DNA of 16,805 bases from Hyphomicrobiales bacterium (lineage in GTDB: Bacteria; Pseudomonadota; Alphaproteobacteria; Parvibaculales; Parvibaculaceae). Shown here in pieces: positions 1 to 7,716 of the stretch. The stretch spans positions 1 to 16,805 of the forward strand of contig JAATFR010000295.1 in the NCBI GenBank assembly GCA_015655095.1. Direction: 5' to 3'. Each line of letters opens with the position of its first letter. Position 1 is the stretch's first letter. Position numbers and translations under genes: made by a program. The notes beneath the pieces are model-generated. The model was not told where the DNA came from. It worked only from the letters and a program-made list of their open reading frames with translations, and did not search any database.

Positions 1-210
1 CATGGCCAGCGTATCCGGCGAGACACCGGCCTTGAGCGAAAGGAAATAATCGGAGAAATCGAGCCCGCCCATCAGGACGCCGATCGACGGCATCAGGATG
101 TCGGAGACCAGCGAGGTGACGATGCCGGTGAAGGCCGCGCCGATGATAATGCCGACCGCAAGGTCGACGACATTGCCCTTGAGGGCGAACTCCCGGAATT
201 CTTTAAGCAT
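1..210 (-). CDS. mscL: Large-conductance mechanosensitive channel MscL (3' end outside window)
   Basis: MscL is a homopentameric inner-membrane channel that opens under membrane tension to release solutes during hypo-osmotic shock. The reverse strand reads 70 residues from ATG at 210, beginning MLKEFREFALKGNVVDLAVG, the family's N-terminal amphipathic helix. TM1 follows at about residues 15-45 (GIIIGAAFTGIVTSLVSDIL, then MPSIG), then the start of the periplasmic loop (DFSDYF). The frame is open to the window edge, so TM2 and the cytoplasmic helix are not visible. The gene lies 34 bp downstream of the moaB-like stop on the same strand, so co-transcription is possible. An AAGG lies about 11 bases before the ATG. 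An upstream ATG in the leader is out of frame. The family call is secure. Confidence 0.95.
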   Translation of the reverse strand, partial: MLKEFREFALKGNVVDLAVGIIIGAAFTGIVTSLVSDILMPSIGVLMGGLDFSDYFLSLKAGVSPDTLAM

Positions 211-244
211 GGAGTACGCATACCTTTTTACTGTCAGTTCCTGT

Positions 245-787
245 TTACTGACCGCGTCTGTGCTCTTCCAGGCGCGGCATGATCTCGACGAAATTGCAGG
301 GTTGAAAACGGTAGTCGAGCTGGAATCGCAGGATTTCGTCCCAACCATCCTTGCAGGCGCCGGGTGATCCGGGCAAGGCGAAAAGGTAAGTGCCGTGAGC
401 GATGCCTGCCGTCGCCCGCGACTGGATCGTCGAGACGCCGATTTTGCCATAGCTGATCGCGTGAAAAACGGCGGCGAAGCCCTCTATTTCCTTCTCATAG
501 ACGGATTTAAAGGCTTCCGGCGTGACATCGCGCCCGGTCAGGCCGGTGCCCCCGGTCGAAATCACCACGTCGATTTCCGGGTCTGAAATCCAGCGCAGAA
601 GCTGGCGGTGAATCTGGTGAAAATCATCGGTGACAATAGCGCGGGCGGCAAGAATATGGCCTGCGCCCTCGATGCGCTGGGCCAGCGTGTCGCCTGACCT
701 GTCCGTATCAGGCGTTCGGGTATCGGAAACCGTCATGACGGCGATGCGGACGGGAATAAAGGGGCGGTTTTCGTCAATGCCGGGCAT
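245..787 (-). CDS. moaB: Molybdenum cofactor biosynthesis protein B (MoaB/Mog family)
   Basis: A 180-residue MogA/MoaB-fold protein. Family members bind molybdopterin; Mog-type enzymes adenylylate it before molybdate insertion, while the role of MoaB itself is less settled. Visible motifs are AVMTVSDTR at about 16-24, the molybdopterin-binding glycine loop STGGTGLTGRDVTPEA at about 77-92, and LPGSPGACKDGWDEIL at about 138-153. Length matches single-domain MoaB (170-180 aa), without the MoeA fusion. The ATG at 787 has a GAGG a few bases upstream. It sits between slt (65 bp upstream) and mscL (34 bp downstream) on the same strand. No other molybdenum cofactor gene is in the window, so the context does not separate MoaB from MogA; the short length and motif spacing favour MoaB. 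Confidence 0.93.
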   Translation of the reverse strand: MPGIDENRPFIPVRIAVMTVSDTRTPDTDRSGDTLAQRIEGAGHILAARAIVTDDFHQIHRQLLRWISDPEIDVVISTGGTGLTGRDVTPEAFKSVYEKEIEGFAAVFHAISYGKIGVSTIQSRATAGIAHGTYLFALPGSPGACKDGWDEILRFQLDYRFQPCNFVEIMPRLEEHRRGQ

Positions 788-851
788 GGGGCCTCGCAGA
801 TGTGCTCAGGCGACTGATGGAGCTGATGGATGAGAGAGGGTAACTCTGTCC

Positions 852-2792
852 TCAGCGTGCGGCAAAGGCGTCATCGCCCGTCGGCGAGTTCGAGTCGTAA
901 ACCGGCCAGCCACCGGAAGCGGTTTCATCCAGCGTGCGCGACGGCGAGCCGAGGCGGTCGCGATAAATCCAGAAATTGGTGACGACGCGCTCGATATAGT
1001 TGCGCGTCTCCGACATTGGAATGCTTTCGATGAAGAGCAGCGGGTCGTTCTGGTAATCCACGCTTGAAAGCCAGCGGTTCAGGTTGCCGGGTCCACCGTT
1101 GTAGGCCGAAGTGACCATAAAGAGGTTGCCGTTGGTAGCCCCGAAGCTCAGCAGCTCCTTGATGTATTGTTGGCCCATCGACATGTTAACCTGCGGATCG
1201 AACAACTGGTCCGCACCCGAATAGTTCATCGAGGCGGTGCGCGCGATATGGACGGCTGTGGCGGGCATGATCTGCATCAGGCCGCGCGCGCCGGCGGTTG
1301 AGGTCGCGCCTGCGCGAAAGCTGCTTTCCTGGCGGGCGACGGCATAAACAAGGGCGGGGTCTACCTCGAAGCCCCCTGCGGGCTTGTACTTGGGCACCGG
1401 ATAGAGCGCCGCGTTCATCATGATCGAGCCATTGGGACCGGTCGCGGAGGGCACGTCCACGGCGCGGGCGAGCTGCATCTGCACGGCGGCGAGGCCAAGC
1501 TTCCACGCCAGCGCAACCAGCGTGCCGTCAAGGCCCTGATCAACCCGGTTGGCGGCCCGGACCAGTTCGGCCTCGGCCCATTGCGGCTTGTCGACCTGTG
1601 AGAGCGCGACGGCGCGCGCCGCGCTCGGGTCGCTCAGCAGATGCTGGCAGGCGGCCTGATCGAGAGGCGGCTCAACCCAGGTGATGTCGGTTTCACGGCC
1701 AAGCAGGCGAGAGGAGATCATGCCGTAGAGCGTCGGGCCGGTCTTGGCGGAGAGTTCCAGCATGTCGGCGACATGCTGCGGCTTTTCCGCCGCCATATAG
1801 GCGCGGGCCGCCCAGAAGCCGCCACCGGAACGGGTCCAGTTGTTCACATTGTCCGAAAGGGCGAGCCGGTTGAAATGGGCGGCGGCGTCATCGAATTTCT
1901 GGAGCCGCCAGGCGGCAAGCCCGCCGTACCAGTCCAGCAGCGGGGCCATGGTTGCGCCGGCGGCACTGACATTGCTGGTGATCGCATAGGCGACGGGGCT
2001 CTGCCGGCTCAGATAGGCGGAGGTGGAAATGACCTCGACGAGCTTGGCGTATTCGCCTTCCGTCAATTGCGGCCGCACAGCTGCGATATAGGGGATGGCA
2101 CTTGCGCCATTGCCTTGCGCGAGACGCGCCCGGGCTGTCTTTTCTGCCTTGAAATAGGTTTTGGTGAGCGAAACGCGCACCGTTTCAGCCACGGCGTTGC
2201 TGGCGTCGGCCCCGCCCCGGCTCACGTTCGCCACGAAGATCGGACGGGGCAGCGGCGCGGACTTGACCGGCACCAGCACGGTCTTGCTGACGAGCTTGGC
2301 CTTTTTCTTGCCCTTGCCCTTGGTTTTTACCTTCACCGTCTTGCGGATGGGCTTGGGCTTGAGCTTCAGGCCCAGCTGGTACATCTGCCCCGCGACCGGA
2401 AGATCGGCGTAGCTCTGCATCCATTTCACGACATTGGTGTAGCTGGTGCGATAGCCATTGGCGGCGGCATAGCGGTCGTAAAGCACATAACCGGCGAGGC
2501 GCTTGTCGGAAACCTGGGCCATCAGCCGGTCGGCCGTCGCCCAGTCGCGGCGCTTCTGGGCCATGAATATCTGCTGGTAGAGCTCGCGGTCGGAGGCGGA
2601 GAGGATTTTCACCTCATCTGTGGCGGCAGGCAGGACATTGCTGCTGGCCTGGGCCCGGACAGGCGCGGAATTGAGGGTCATGCCAGGCAGGGCGACGCCA
2701 AGCGCGATCGCAGCGGTCAGGCACCATGAAAGAGCACGGCGCGCGACGGGCAAACGCCCGGCTGATGGCACAGGCATAGACGCCTCAGACAT
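852..2792 (-). CDS. slt: Soluble lytic murein transglycosylase (Slt family)
   Basis: A periplasmic enzyme that cleaves the MurNAc-GlcNAc bond of peptidoglycan to give 1,6-anhydro-muropeptides. From ATG at 2792 the product is 646 aa: a signal peptide (ARRALSWCLTAAIALGVALP, ending near AQA), a helical superhelix region, and a C-terminal goose-type lysozyme-like domain. Catalytic Glu is E489 in QESSF, followed by GARGLMQIMPATA and AYN at 563-565 (AYNGGPGNLNRW), all hallmark family-1 motifs. A Lys/Pro-rich segment at about residues 143-180 (KTKGKGKKKAK and flanks) interrupts the superhelix. The frame stays open upstream to ATG 2966, which overlaps the udg stop as TAATG, and has another ATG at 2897. 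I chose 2792 because it places a normal signal peptide near the N-terminus. The start is the uncertain part; the family is not. Confidence 0.9.
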   Translation of the reverse strand: MSEASMPVPSAGRLPVARRALSWCLTAAIALGVALPGMTLNSAPVRAQASSNVLPAATDEVKILSASDRELYQQIFMAQKRRDWATADRLMAQVSDKRLAGYVLYDRYAAANGYRTSYTNVVKWMQSYADLPVAGQMYQLGLKLKPKPIRKTVKVKTKGKGKKKAKLVSKTVLVPVKSAPLPRPIFVANVSRGGADASNAVAETVRVSLTKTYFKAEKTARARLAQGNGASAIPYIAAVRPQLTEGEYAKLVEVISTSAYLSRQSPVAYAITSNVSAAGATMAPLLDWYGGLAAWRLQKFDDAAAHFNRLALSDNVNNWTRSGGGFWAARAYMAAEKPQHVADMLELSAKTGPTLYGMISSRLLGRETDITWVEPPLDQAACQHLLSDPSAARAVALSQVDKPQWAEAELVRAANRVDQGLDGTLVALAWKLGLAAVQMQLARAVDVPSATGPNGSIMMNAALYPVPKYKPAGGFEVDPALVYAVARQESSFRAGATSTAGARGLMQIMPATAVHIARTASMNYSGADQLFDPQVNMSMGQQYIKELLSFGATNGNLFMVTSAYNGGPGNLNRWLSSVDYQNDPLLFIESIPMSETRNYIERVVTNFWIYRDRLGSPSRTLDETASGGWPVYDSNSPTGDDAFAAR

Positions 2793-2965
2793 GGATGCCG
2801 GAGAATTCCCCACGCACAATTCCCTCTGGATGGCCTGCGCAAAGCGCGCCCCTGCGGCCATGTCCTCTAACGCTGAACGAAGATAATATTGAGACATAGA
2901 AAAGACGGCTTGGCAAGCGGGGATTTTGACACTTATATGTAAAATTAGTGTTTTATTGCGGTGCA

Positions 2966-3826
2966 TTAGGAAAGATTCTCGATTTTATGCTTTAAAGAAA
3001 GGAAGTCGCGCCAGGCAAAGCGTTTCTGCGCGGGCTGGCGCAACAGATAGGCGGGGTGGAAAACCGGAAGCGCGGGCACGTCGCGGCTGCCGATTCGATA
3101 GCTGGTCCAGCGTCCCCGCAGTTTCATGATGCCTTCCGGGGTGTTGAGCATCTGCTTGGCCGAGACGCCGCCCAGAAAGACCAGAATATCGGGATCAACC
3201 AGTTCAATCTGGCGTTCGATGAAGGGCATGCAGACAGCTTGCTCAGCAGGAGTCGGGGTACGGTTGCCCGGTGGCCGCCAGGGCAGCACATTGGCGATGT
3301 AGACCTTCGTGCGGTCAAGGCCGATGGACGCCAGCATCCGGTCCAGCAACTGGCCCGAGACGCCGACGAAGGGCAGGCCCTGAATATCCTCGTCACGGCC
3401 CGGGGCCTCGCCGACAAGCATGATCCGGGCCTCGGGATTGCCGTCCGAGAAGACGAGATTCTTGGCTGTGAACTTGAGGGCGCAGCCGTCATAGGCGGCA
3501 AGGGCCTCCCTCAGCTCATCAAGGCTCTGGCAGCGCGCGGCAATGTCGCGGGCGATGCTGGCGGATGCATCCTGCTCCAGCGGAATTGTCCGGGGCGCGC
3601 CGGCGGGAAATGCAGACCGCGCGACGGGCGATGTGCGTGTCTGCGCGGGTGGAGCGGATCGCACGGCGGAGGGCGCAGCCGCAGCCTGAGCAGGAGCCGG
3701 GGCCAGGTCGTAGCGGTTCACAGACACGTCCGAGAGCGCCTCGGTCACGCCGGCGGCAGCATAATATTGGAGAAGGGCGATGGCTTCCGCCCGGCTGATA
3801 TTCAAGGGATCCATGCCGTCCTGCAT
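2966..3826 (-). CDS. Uracil-DNA glycosylase, family-4-like
   Basis: Excises uracil from DNA to start base-excision repair. The 286-aa product has an N-terminal helix-rich segment (1-40), a Pro/Ala-rich linker (about 42-80) and a UDG-fold domain (about 95-286). Motif A is GEAPGRDEDIQGLPFVG at 139-155, followed by YIANVLPWRPPGNRTP (176-191). The C-terminal motif HPAYLLRQP is at 257-265. This matches family 4 (UDGa). However, aligning by spacing, two of the four cysteines that hold the [4Fe-4S] cluster in family 4 are replaced: Y112 and W183 stand where Cys is expected, while C115 and C199 remain. The UdgX-type KRRIH insert is absent. ATG 3826 is used; ATG 3814 is an alternative. It is the first gene of a minus-strand run udg-slt-moaB-mscL, divergent from the ETF-QO gene. 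Confidence 0.9.
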   Translation of the reverse strand: MQDGMDPLNISRAEAIALLQYYAAAGVTEALSDVSVNRYDLAPAPAQAAAAPSAVRSAPPAQTRTSPVARSAFPAGAPRTIPLEQDASASIARDIAARCQSLDELREALAAYDGCALKFTAKNLVFSDGNPEARIMLVGEAPGRDEDIQGLPFVGVSGQLLDRMLASIGLDRTKVYIANVLPWRPPGNRTPTPAEQAVCMPFIERQIELVDPDILVFLGGVSAKQMLNTPEGIMKLRGRWTSYRIGSRDVPALPVFHPAYLLRQPAQKRFAWRDFLSLKHKIENLS

Positions 3827-3918
3827 GTCATTCTCAACTGGAGGTCGCTTCCGCTATCTTTCACTGTCTCGCGCTTGCCACAAAGCGCTAAAACCGGGCT
3901 TGCCGGGCCGATTTGGCG

Positions 3919-3948
3919 CTTATGCAAACGTTGACCAATTCCAAGCAA
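3919..3948 (-). promoter_or_regulatory. Candidate promoter for udg
   Basis: On the minus strand TTGCTT (3948-3943) and CATAAG (3924-3919) are separated by 18 bases, about 90 bp before the udg ATG. It overlaps the candidate promoter for the divergent ETF-QO gene. The match to a housekeeping sigma-70 consensus is modest and judged by eye only. Confidence 0.25.
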
Positions 3949-3959
3949 GGCACCATAAC
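3931..3959 (+). promoter_or_regulatory. Candidate promoter for ETF-QO gene
   Basis: TTGACC (3931-3936), a 17-base spacer and CATAAC (3954-3959) form a plausible sigma-70-type promoter about 140 bp upstream of the ETF-QO ATG. The long 5' leader that would result contains a CCGGG...CCCGG inverted pair around 3990-4019. No recognised riboswitch is seen. Confidence 0.35.
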
Positions 3960-4086
3960 GAAACTCGCTTGTATATCGAATGATGTAACCGGGCCATGGC
4001 TTCATGCCCCAGGAACCCGGAACATTGTTCGGCAACGGCGCATACGCTTCTGTAGGACGAACGGGAAGAAGGGCGCAAAGCCCACC

Positions 4087-4090
4087 GGAG
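4087..4090 (+). promoter_or_regulatory. Shine-Dalgarno deciding the ETF-QO start
   Basis: GGAG with an 8-base spacer to ATG 4099. It favours this ATG over the adjacent in-frame TTG at 4096. Confidence 0.6.
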
Positions 4091-4098
4091 AATAATTG

Positions 4099-5775
4099 AT
4101 GAGCGAAGACACAGTGCTGCCTGAACGCGAGTCCATGGAATATGACGTCGTGATCGTGGGCGGCGGACCTGCCGGACTTTCAGCCGCGATCCGGCTGAAG
4201 CAGCAGGCCATCGAGCAGGATTTCGAGATTTCCGTCTGCCTGATCGAAAAGGGTTCGGAAGTCGGCGCGCACATATTATCCGGCGCGGTGATTGATCCCG
4301 TTGGCCTCGACACGTTGATCCCGAACTGGCGCGAACTGGATGCGCCGGTCGATACGCCCGTGACGGCCGACCATTTCATCTATCTGGGGCCATCGGGCGG
4401 CGTACGCCTGCCCAATTTCGCCTTTCCGCCGCTGATGAACAATCACGGCAACTATATCGTCAGCCTCGGCAATGTCTGCCGCTGGCTCGCCACCCAGGCC
4501 GAAGAGCTGGGCGTCGAAATTTACCCAGGCTTTGCCGGGGCCGAGGTTCTCTACAATGAGGATGGCTCGGTGCGCGGCGTCGCGACCGGCGACATGGGCG
4601 TGGCCAGGGATGGCCACCACAAGGACAGCTACACCCGCGGCATGGAGCTCGTCGGCAAATATACTTTCTTTGCGGAAGGCGTGCGGGGTTCGCTTTCCAA
4701 GCAACTGATCGCCAGATTCGGTCTGGCCGATGGCCGCTCGCCGCAGAAGTTCGGCATCGGCCTCAAGGAGCTCTGGCAGGTCGATCCGGCCAGGTTCAAG
4801 AAGGGTCTGGTCCAGCACACGCTCGGCTGGCCGCTCGACAATGCCACCGGCGGCGGTTCTTTCCTCTATCATTTCGGCGACAATCTGGTTTCGGTCGGGT
4901 TCGTTGTTCATCTCAACTACAAGAACCCCTATCTTTCACCGTTCGACGAGTTCCAGCGCTTCAAGCAGCACCCGATGATCCGGGGCGTGTTCGAGGGTGG
5001 CAAGCGCATCTCCTATGGCGCGCGTGCGATCACCGAGGGCGGCTTCCAGTCGGTGCCGAAGCTCACCTTCCCGGGCGGCGCGCTGATCGGCTGCTCGGCG
5101 GGCTTTGTCAACGTGCCCCGCATCAAGGGCAGCCACAACGCGATGCTGACCGGCATCATGGCGGCCGACGCCGCTTTCGAGGCGGTCAAGGCCGGGCGCG
5201 CGGCGGATGAGCTGGTCGCCTATGCGCAGGCCTATGAGCACAGCCCCGTCTACAGGGATCTGAAGCGCGTTCGCAACGTGAAGCCATTCCTGACGAAGTT
5301 CGGCACCTTCCTTGGCACGCCACTCGGCGCCATCGACATGTGGATGAACAATCTGGGGATTGGCTTGCCGTTCACCCTGAAGCACACCAAGGCCGATCAT
5401 GAGTCGATCAGCAAGGCCAAGGATTGCAAGCCGATCGCCTATCCCAGGCCCGACGGCAAGATTTCGTTCGACAAGCTGTCTTCGGTCTTTCTGTCGGCGA
5501 CCAATCATGAGGAGGACCAGCCGGTCCATCTCAAGCTCAAGGATCCCTCGATCCCGATCGACTTCAACCTGCCGATGTATGACGAGCCGGCCCAGCGCTA
5601 TTGCCCGGCCGGCGTTTACGAGGTGGTCCGGGATGCGGCGGGCGATAATCCCCGGTTTCAGATCAATGCGCAGAATTGTGTCCATTGCAAAACCTGCGAC
5701 ATCAAGGATCCGACCCAGAATATCGTCTGGACCGTGCCCGAAGGTGCTGGAGGTCCGAACTATCCCAATATGTAG
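4099..5775 (+). CDS. Electron transfer flavoprotein-ubiquinone oxidoreductase (ETF-QO)
   Basis: A membrane-associated FAD and [4Fe-4S] enzyme that takes electrons from electron-transfer flavoprotein (fed by acyl-CoA and other dehydrogenases) and reduces ubiquinone. The 558-aa product has the Rossmann FAD loop VVIVGGGPAGLSAAIRL near residues 17-33. A second flavin-contact stretch, GGALIGCSAGFVNVPRIKG, lies around 330-350, and an FLGTPLGAIDMWMNNLGIGL segment of the type that contacts membrane and quinone lies near 402-421. The cluster cysteines are C502 (YCPAGVYE), C527, C530 and C533 (NCVHCKTCDIKDP). All four are present, and length and C-terminal NYPNM are typical. It is the first of three plus-strand genes with the TPR lipoprotein and ispE. 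The neighbouring quinone side-chain gene ispB is a loose functional link. Confidence 0.97.
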   Translation: MSEDTVLPERESMEYDVVIVGGGPAGLSAAIRLKQQAIEQDFEISVCLIEKGSEVGAHILSGAVIDPVGLDTLIPNWRELDAPVDTPVTADHFIYLGPSGGVRLPNFAFPPLMNNHGNYIVSLGNVCRWLATQAEELGVEIYPGFAGAEVLYNEDGSVRGVATGDMGVARDGHHKDSYTRGMELVGKYTFFAEGVRGSLSKQLIARFGLADGRSPQKFGIGLKELWQVDPARFKKGLVQHTLGWPLDNATGGGSFLYHFGDNLVSVGFVVHLNYKNPYLSPFDEFQRFKQHPMIRGVFEGGKRISYGARAITEGGFQSVPKLTFPGGALIGCSAGFVNVPRIKGSHNAMLTGIMAADAAFEAVKAGRAADELVAYAQAYEHSPVYRDLKRVRNVKPFLTKFGTFLGTPLGAIDMWMNNLGIGLPFTLKHTKADHESISKAKDCKPIAYPRPDGKISFDKLSSVFLSATNHEEDQPVHLKLKDPSIPIDFNLPMYDEPAQRYCPAGVYEVVRDAAGDNPRFQINAQNCVHCKTCDIKDPTQNIVWTVPEGAGGPNYPNM

Positions 5776-5928
5776 CCAGATCGCCCGGCGGCCTTCGTGT
5801 CCGCGCCATGTTCACAGCCCCGACGATGGGTTAAGCTCTGCCGAAGCGCCCGGTTTTCTGACGGAGACCGGGCACATTCATGCCCTGGCTGGCGGTGACG
5901 GTTTCCGCTTTCCGCCTGAAGCGAGTTG

Positions 5929-7695
5929 ATGATGGTGTTGTGCTTGTCGAGTGTCCCCGCCTGTCAGGGGCCCCGCAAATGGCTGATGCTTGCGGTGCTG
6001 GCTGGATGGAGCCTTTCCCTTGCCGGATGCGCGACAACGGACAGGTCGCAGGCGCCATCGGGCACGCTTTACGGCAATTACCTCGCGGCCCGCTACGCGA
6101 CCTCCCAGCACCAGACCGAACGCGCCGCATCCTATTATCATGACGCTCTCGCTATCGACCCGTCGAGCGACGTGCTGCTGGAGCGTGCCTTTCTGATGTC
6201 GGTGGCAGCTGGCGACATAGACCGCGCGCTCGCCATTTCGGAACCCTTGCTCAAGGTCGACCCTTCAGACCGTCTCGCCCGGCTGGTGCTTGCCCTTCAT
6301 GACGTGAAGGATGAAAGTTATGACACAGCCAAGGAGGAACTGAAGGCGGCCGCGCCCGGTCCTTTCGCCGAACTGATCGGGACGCTGACGCGGGCCTGGG
6401 CGTCCGCCGGGCAGGGCAAGAAGGATGAGGCGATCAAGGCGCTCGACACATTCAAGGGCCGAGACGCCTTCGATCTGTTCCGCGTCTATCATCAGGCTCT
6501 CATCCTCGACATGCTTGGCGACGCGAAGGGGGCTGAAGCCGCCTATCTCGACGCCATGGGCCAGACCGGCTCGACCAGCATCCGCATCGTGCTCGCCTAT
6601 GCGAGCTTCCTCGACAGGGGGGGCCATGCGGGTCGCGCGCGCACCGTGATCCAGCAATATCAGGCGCTGGCGCCGGACAATCCGCTGACGGAGCAGGCTC
6701 TGAAGTCTCTCGACGACAAGGAAATGTTGCCGCCGCTGGTCGCCTCCCCCGCGGAAGGCGTGGCGGAAGCGCTCTACGGGCTTTCAAGCGCGCTGGTGCG
6801 CGACCAGGGCGTCGATCTGGCCGAGCTCTATGTCAATCTCGCGCTCTATCTGAGGCCTGATTTCGATCTCGCCCAGATTCTGCTGGCGGAGGTTTATGAG
6901 CAGGACAAGCGCTTCGACATGGCGGCGAAGCTCTATCGCTCGATCAATCCGGCCTCGCCTCTTTATCCAGATGCGCAGATACAGGCGGCGCTGGCGCTCG
7001 ACCAGCAGGGCAAGGATAGCGAGGCTCTCGCGCTGTTGCGAGACATAGAGGCCAAAAACCCGCGTCTGACCGATGCCGTGATCGCGCAGGCCGACATATT
7101 GCGCGGCAATCAGAAGTTCGCGGAAGCGACTCCTCTTTATGCGCGCGCCATCGCCATGACCGGTGGCAAGCAGGACCCGCGCTTCTGGACGCTCTATTAT
7201 GCGCGCGGCATCTGTTATGAGCGCACGGGCCAGTGGCCGTTGGCGGAAAAGGACCTCAAGCTGGCGCTTGAGCTTTCTGACGACAATCCGATGGTCCTGA
7301 ACTATCTGGGCTATTCATGGATTGAGCAGCGCAAGAATCTCGGTCAGGCGCTCGATATGCTGAAAAAGGCCGTGGAGGCAAAGCCGGATGACGGCTTTGT
7401 GATCGACAGTCTCGGCTGGGCCTATTTCAAGCTCGGCCATTATGATCAGGCAGTGGAATATCTGGTCCGCTCAGTGGAGCTTGAGCCGAATGATGCGACC
7501 ATCAACGAGCATCTGGGCGATGCCTTGTGGATGGCGGGCGACAAGATCAACGCGCGGTTCCAGTGGGCTCATGCGCTGGAAATGAAGCCGGACGCGGACA
7601 AGGTGAAGCCGTTACAGCAAAAGCTCGTCTTCGGTCTCGATTTCTCGACGACTTCCGCCGATTCCGGTGCGCGGCAAGCCATGCCGGGCTCCTGA
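5929..7695 (+). CDS. Tetratricopeptide-repeat lipoprotein, function unknown
   Basis: A 588-aa protein with a lipoprotein signal: charged n-region (GPRK), hydrophobic stretch (WLMLAVLAGWSLSLAG) and lipobox LAGC with the acylated Cys at about residue 34. The mature protein should be anchored to a membrane on the periplasmic side. The rest is helical TPR repeats; clear units include ASYYHDALAIDPSS (near 67-80), and near the C-terminus PLAEKDLKLALELSDDNP, ALDMLKKAVEAKPDDG and QAVEYLVRSVELEPND. Such repeats are protein-interaction scaffolds; no catalytic motif is seen. It starts 153 bp after the ETF-QO stop, with a 7-bp inverted repeat (GCCCGGT/ACCGGGC, 5848-5873) between them, and lies 21 bp before ispE. 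ATG 5929, ATG 5932 and TTG 5926 are adjacent in-frame starts. Specific role unknown. Confidence 0.9.
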   Translation: MMVLCLSSVPACQGPRKWLMLAVLAGWSLSLAGCATTDRSQAPSGTLYGNYLAARYATSQHQTERAASYYHDALAIDPSSDVLLERAFLMSVAAGDIDRALAISEPLLKVDPSDRLARLVLALHDVKDESYDTAKEELKAAAPGPFAELIGTLTRAWASAGQGKKDEAIKALDTFKGRDAFDLFRVYHQALILDMLGDAKGAEAAYLDAMGQTGSTSIRIVLAYASFLDRGGHAGRARTVIQQYQALAPDNPLTEQALKSLDDKEMLPPLVASPAEGVAEALYGLSSALVRDQGVDLAELYVNLALYLRPDFDLAQILLAEVYEQDKRFDMAAKLYRSINPASPLYPDAQIQAALALDQQGKDSEALALLRDIEAKNPRLTDAVIAQADILRGNQKFAEATPLYARAIAMTGGKQDPRFWTLYYARGICYERTGQWPLAEKDLKLALELSDDNPMVLNYLGYSWIEQRKNLGQALDMLKKAVEAKPDDGFVIDSLGWAYFKLGHYDQAVEYLVRSVELEPNDATINEHLGDALWMAGDKINARFQWAHALEMKPDADKVKPLQQKLVFGLDFSTTSADSGARQAMPGS

Positions 7696-7705
7696 GCCCT
7701 GATCC

Positions 7706-7711
7706 GGGAGG
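7706..7711 (+). promoter_or_regulatory. Shine-Dalgarno supporting the TTG start of ispE
   Basis: GGGAGG with a 5-base spacer to TTG 7717. No in-frame ATG lies near the expected N-terminus, so this site fixes the start. Confidence 0.75.
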
Positions 7712-7716
7712 CCGTC

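Noticed and set aside
1641..2729. Long open frame antisense to slt (362 codons)
   Set aside because: It is opposite a gene with clear catalytic motifs. Its His/Gly/Arg-rich translation has no domain and reflects high-GC codon bias on the other strand.
2925..2960. ACACT...AGTGT pair followed by T-rich sequence as a plus-strand terminator
   Set aside because: The stem is only 5 bp and no plus-strand gene precedes it; better explained as part of an AT-rich promoter-like strip for slt.
5848..5873. GCCCGGT/ACCGGGC inverted repeat after ETF-QO as an intrinsic terminator
   Set aside because: No U-run follows the stem and the loop is 12 bases. It may affect RNA stability, but termination is not supported.
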